Below are positions 60,475 through 64,000 of a stretch of DNA of 64,000 nt, piece after piece (position 1 is the stretch's first letter; every line of letters starts with the position of its first letter). The notes below the pieces were generated by a model. It made no database searches. It was not told the DNA's origin and was given only the letters and a program-made list of their open reading frames with translations. Location of the stretch: contig JAFZZT010000028.1 in the NCBI GenBank assembly GCA_017615595.1, forward strand, positions 34,663-98,662, read 5' to 3'. The stretch comes from Bacteroidales bacterium. GTDB taxonomy: Bacteria > Bacteroidota > Bacteroidia > Bacteroidales > WCHB1-69. The position numbers and the translations under genes were made by a program.

Positions 60475-63400
60475 TTTAACAAATCATCTATAGAGGCATT
60501 GTCCTTATCAGTTCCGTATGGTGCTCTATCTTCTGCCGCCTTGGGCAATTTCTCCTCGTGTGTCGAATACAAATGAATAACTGGAGATGGTTCATCAATC
60601 CTATTCTTCTTGAAATTCTCCGCCTGCTCGAAGATGGCTTTGAAAACCTCGTCGCGGGTGGCGGGCGGATAACCGTGCTTGGAGAGCGTGAGAATGATCT
60701 GCACCTTCAGCTGCGCCTTGATGTCGGCGCGCTTGTCCCAGTCGATAAACTGAGAACTGTCGTCAACCTTTTCCTTGACGGCTTGCGCTATCTCAATGTA
60801 TTGCTCTTCGGTATATTCGTCTAAGAAACCATAACGCTCGGCCACTGATTTCAAAATATCGTAGAAGGCCTTCACCTCAATATCAGGAATGCCGTCCGGC
60901 AAAACGCTGTCTTTCTTGATTTCTTCGAAGAGATCGGCCAATTGTTTGGCGACTTCGGTCACAATCTCGTCGGCCAACACGATGTCGTCGGAACGGTCGT
61001 TGTAGATGTCGATGATTTCATTCAGACGCTCGGTGAAACTGACGGCTTTCACTTTATTCACCTTCTTCACGCTGTCAATCACACGCTTGAGAAGCTGCTC
61101 CATCAGTTTGACTTTCGTGTTCTTATATGGCAGATTCTTCAATTTCTCCATATACTGTGACGCTAACAGGTCTATCTGTTTGGCATCGTTGAGCTGCAGG
61201 TTGTTGATGGCCACCACCTCTTCCGAAATCAACGCCTCATTGACCAACTTCAGCACGTGGCGGTTCATCTGCGTGGCATCGGGTGACACACCCGTGGTGG
61301 TCTTGTAGATGATGGAACGAACAGCTGTGAAGAAATGCACATCGTCAATCTCCTCCCTCGTGATTCGCTCGTCATTGTTGCACATATTGTAGGCAGACTT
61401 CATGATAAGGGTATGCTTCATAAAGCGCTTCTCGGTCTCTTCGGTTTGCTGGATGAACTCGGCAGACATCTGCAGGGCGTTCAATTGTTCCAACGGCGTG
61501 CCCATAAAGAACTTGGTGTATTCAAAACCCGTAAACATGCGTCTGAGCAGGTCCAGCTCGTCTTTGAACAGCTTCACTGCATTGTCGATGGTTTCCACCG
61601 GCGTTTCGTTTTGTCCGCCGTTGGCATATTTCTTCATCGCCTGGTTGAACTTCTTCTTGATGCCTAAATAATCGACAATCAGACCTTTATCCTTACCCGG
61701 ATAGTTTCTGTTCACGCGACTGATGGTCTGTATCAGCGTATGCATCTGCAACGGTTTGAAGCAATACATCGTATCCAAGCAAGGCACATCGAAGCCCGTG
61801 ATCCACATATCCACCACGATGGCAATCTTGAAGTTCGATTTCTCCTCCTTGAACTGTAGGTCGAGTTTCTTGCGCTCTTCGTCGGTGCCCAACAGGTTGT
61901 ACAATGCAGGGTCGTCATCCTTCTGGCGGATGCAGACCAACTTGATCTTCTCGATGGGCTTGATCTTTTCCGCTTCTTCCTTGGTCAGCTCTTCGCCATC
62001 GCCGCAGATTCTCACCTCTGCCCACTCAGGCCGCATGGCGACAATCTCTTTGTAGATGGCGAAACCGATCTCGCGGGTGGCGCAGACAATCATGGCCTTG
62101 CCCTTGACGGTACTGCCTTCATCCACGCGCCGTTCGTAGTGCTGCACAAAATCCACCGCCAGACGGTGAATGAGGTCGGGACTGTTGAGCAAAATGCTCA
62201 TCTGCGTCATCGCCCGCTTGCTCTCCTCAATCTGGTATTCCGACGAGCCCTCTTCCGCACATTGGTCGTAGTAGGCCTCGATCTGCTTGATGAGTTCGCT
62301 GTCGGCAATAACGCGCGACGCACGGCCTTCGTAGAGGATGGATTTGGTGATACCGTCCTCCACGGCTTCTATCATGGAATATTCATCCACAACAGCGCCA
62401 AAGACCTCCATCGTAGAATCTATCGGCGTGCCGGTAAAACCCACGTAGGTGGCATTCGGTAACGAATCGCGCAGATACTTGGCAAAACCAAATGAGCGTT
62501 TCACGCCGGCCTCCGTAATGGCCAACTTTTCCTCCAAATTGGTCTGCGTACGGTGCGCTTCATCGCTGATGCAGATGATGTTGGCGCGGTTGGAAAGCAG
62601 GTTGATATCCTTTGAGAATTTCTGTATGGTGGTCAGGAAAACGCCTCCGCTGGTGCGGCCTTGCAGTTTGGCTTTCAAATCCTCGCGACTCTCCACCTGC
62701 TCTATCACGCTGTCGCCCACAAACTGCTTGGCATTGAGCAACAGACGCGAGAGCTGGTCGTCGAGGTCGGTGCGGTCGGTAATCAAAATGATGGTGGGAC
62801 TGCACAGGGCCTTGCTCTTCATCAGCAGGCGTGAGAGGAAAAGCATGGTGAGCGACTTGCCACACCCCGTAGCACCGAAATAGGTGCCGCCTTTGCCGTC
62901 ACCGCCAGCATTGAGTTTGCTGTGGTTCAGGATGTTCTGAAACAGCGAGCGGGCAGCGAAGTATTGCGGATAGCGGCAGATAAACTTCTTTTCGTCCTTG
63001 GAGGTGTCGGGGAAATAGACGAAGTTGTGAACCACATCGATGAGCCGGTCTTTGCGGAACATTCCGGCAATCATCGTTTTGAGCGAGTTGATGCCGTCGC
63101 AGGCCTTGTCTTTGGCATTCACTTTGCGCCAGGCATAGAAGAATTCGTATGGGGTGTAGAGGGTGCCGAATTTGCTGTTCACGCCGTCGGAGACGACAAT
63201 GAAAGCCGTGTATTTGAACAAGGAAGGTATGTCCCTGCGGTAGCGGATGGTGAGCTGTTTGTAGGCATCCTCGATGGTGGTGTCCTGCTTGGTGGCGCTT
63301 TTGAGTTCAAACACCACCACGGGCAGGCCGTTGACGAAGACAATGACATCGGGTATGCGGTGCTCGATTTCGGTGATGTCGAACTGGTTCACCACCTTGA

Positions 63401-63758
63401 AGATGTTGTGTTTCTGGTTGGTTTCGTCGAAAGCGATGGGATAGATGTAGAGGTTCTGCTTGGCGGGATCTTCGCGTTTCAGCGAGAAGCCGTCCATCAG
63501 CAGGTTGAGGGTGTGTTTGTTCTCGGCGTAGAGCATTCCGCCCTGCTTCTGCGTGATGATGCGGATGGCATTCTCCACCTCCTGGTCGGTGATGCCGTCG
63601 TTCTTGTAGCGGTTGTGCAGATACGCCGCCAAATCATCGCGAAGCACCACCTCGTCGAGGTCGCGCGCAATCTCCTCCCCCTTGATATATTCATAACCTT
63701 GCTCTTCCAGCAGGGAGATGACGGATTGTTCCAATAGGCTTTCGTTGAATAGAAACAT
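60471..63758 (-). CDS. hsdR: Type I restriction enzyme R subunit (HsdR)
   Basis: 1095 residues, full length. N-terminal PD-(D/E)xK nuclease: Asp137 in PDVIVF and Glu151-Leu-Lys153 in VVVFELKS. SF2 helicase/translocase: Walker A GATGCGKS (295-302), DRTDLDDQ, DEAH (399-402), and motif VI region QTISRVNRNYPGKDKG. The helical C-terminal domain binds the methyltransferase. It cleaves unmodified DNA as part of HsdR2M2S1. hsdM and hsdS are not seen and should lie beyond the right edge. A different gene ends 3 bp upstream, and the NERD gene overlaps downstream. Confidence 0.95.
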   Translation of the reverse strand: MFLFNESLLEQSVISLLEEQGYEYIKGEEIARDLDEVVLRDDLAAYLHNRYKNDGITDQEVENAIRIITQKQGGMLYAENKHTLNLLMDGFSLKREDPAKQNLYIYPIAFDETNQKHNIFKVVNQFDITEIEHRIPDVIVFVNGLPVVVFELKSATKQDTTIEDAYKQLTIRYRRDIPSLFKYTAFIVVSDGVNSKFGTLYTPYEFFYAWRKVNAKDKACDGINSLKTMIAGMFRKDRLIDVVHNFVYFPDTSKDEKKFICRYPQYFAARSLFQNILNHSKLNAGGDGKGGTYFGATGCGKSLTMLFLSRLLMKSKALCSPTIILITDRTDLDDQLSRLLLNAKQFVGDSVIEQVESREDLKAKLQGRTSGGVFLTTIQKFSKDINLLSNRANIICISDEAHRTQTNLEEKLAITEAGVKRSFGFAKYLRDSLPNATYVGFTGTPIDSTMEVFGAVVDEYSMIEAVEDGITKSILYEGRASRVIADSELIKQIEAYYDQCAEEGSSEYQIEESKRAMTQMSILLNSPDLIHRLAVDFVQHYERRVDEGSTVKGKAMIVCATREIGFAIYKEIVAMRPEWAEVRICGDGEELTKEEAEKIKPIEKIKLVCIRQKDDDPALYNLLGTDEERKKLDLQFKEEKSNFKIAIVVDMWITGFDVPCLDTMYCFKPLQMHTLIQTISRVNRNYPGKDKGLIVDYLGIKKKFNQAMKKYANGGQNETPVETIDNAVKLFKDELDLLRRMFTGFEYTKFFMGTPLEQLNALQMSAEFIQQTEETEKRFMKHTLIMKSAYNMCNNDERITREEIDDVHFFTAVRSIIYKTTTGVSPDATQMNRHVLKLVNEALISEEVVAINNLQLNDAKQIDLLASQYMEKLKNLPYKNTKVKLMEQLLKRVIDSVKKVNKVKAVSFTERLNEIIDIYNDRSDDIVLADEIVTEVAKQLADLFEEIKKDSVLPDGIPDIEVKAFYDILKSVAERYGFLDEYTEEQYIEIAQAVKEKVDDSSQFIDWDKRADIKAQLKVQIILTLSKHGYPPATRDEVFKAIFEQAENFKKNRIDEPSPVIHLYSTHEEKLPKAAEDRAPYGTDKDNASIDDLLK

Positions 63759-63761
63759 AGA

Positions 63762-64000
63762 CTACTTCACATTTTTAAACACTTTATACACGTACGAATA
63801 AGATTGATTGTCTAATTCACCAGCCGTTTTCGCAGCATTGATGTTATCTTCTGCTCGTTGAATAGCCAAGTCCAATTTCCCTTCTTCGCACATCTTTTCA
63901 ACCCATCCTGACTCTCTGACATATTCTTCACCTTTCAACACTTTAAGCAGCTTCTTTCCTCCTGTATTGGGAAAATATGACAACATGTAGGGAGTTAAGA
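63762..64000 (-). CDS. 3' end of an unidentified gene upstream of hsdR (5' end outside window)
   Basis: The frame is open to the right edge; 78 complete codons are visible, ending 3 bp before the hsdR start. The sequence is lysine-rich and helical (GKKLLKVLKGEEYVRESGWV ... YVYKVFKNVK). I do not recognise it: it does not look like a typical HsdS or HsdM C-terminus. Its spacing places it in the same transcript as hsdR and the NERD gene. Confidence 0.6.
   Translation of the reverse strand, partial: LTPYMLSYFPNTGGKKLLKVLKGEEYVRESGWVEKMCEEGKLDLAIQRAEDNINAAKTAGELDNQSYSYVYKVFKNVK

Overview
The window looks like chromosomal DNA from a member of the Bacteroidales (Bacteroidota); I cannot place the family. 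Evidence: type IX secretion (T9SS) C-terminal sorting domains of both the type A and type B (gliding/CHU_C-like) kind, the Bacteroidota -7 promoter element TAnnTTTG placed just upstream of most transcription units on both strands, an EF-G2 paralogue and a DUF2723 membrane protein typical of the phylum, and secreted GH3 and GH29 glycosidases that fit a gut- or rumen-like polysaccharide user. Genes are mid-GC, while intergenic DNA is AT-rich and full of short tandem repeats.

Layout. 1-4540: 3' end of a fibronectin-III T9SS protein, a subtilase with a T9SS tail, tRNA-Arg and an MntP-type manganese exporter. 4673-14442: housekeeping genes (tRNA-Thr, PfkB kinase, TrkA/TrkH potassium uptake, purB, upp, the serC-serA pair with a four-helix-bundle gene between them, purN, and a Cys-rich lipoprotein). 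14554-22425: one 2623-residue repeat protein exported by T9SS. 22635-27012: SGNH hydrolase, grpE-dnaJ, S41 peptidase. 27108-30780: an unstable accessory patch in which a RelE/ParE-type toxin-antitoxin module plus a MmcQ/YjbR gene has been duplicated; the second TA copy survives only as an internally deleted remnant and a Fic gene sits exactly at the joint. 30889-33108: GH3 enzyme. 33109-36488: a chimeric, TAG-interrupted T9SS type B surface protein between two direct repeats. 36566-43180: cyclophilin lipoprotein, pheS, DUF2723 protein, elbB, aroK. 43247-48240 (minus strand): aspartate aminotransferase, then rfbC, a HAD phosphatase, an AmgK-like kinase fused to a RapZ C-terminal domain, and rlmN. 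48306-49549: a RAYT-type (IS200-like) transposase between two ~282-bp direct repeats carrying REP-like palindromes. 49678-54459: gmhA-like isomerase, aminotransferase, tRNA-Glu, EF-G2. 54537-58528 (minus strand): beta-helix lipoprotein, alpha-L-fucosidase and an OppB-type permease, tightly spaced. 58949-64000: a broken ORF6N gene and a defence-like minus-strand unit (an unidentified 3' end, type I restriction subunit HsdR, NERD-domain protein).

The points most worth following up are the chimeric T9SS gene between direct repeats with a stranded signal-peptide mini-ORF; the RAYT/REP unit; the duplicated and eroded toxin-antitoxin/MmcQ block; the kinase-RapZ fusion next to a MupP-like phosphatase; an EF-G2 whose catalytic histidine is replaced by phenylalanine; and the HsdR-NERD overlap. 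Boundaries and identities come from reading the sequence by eye; no database search was run.
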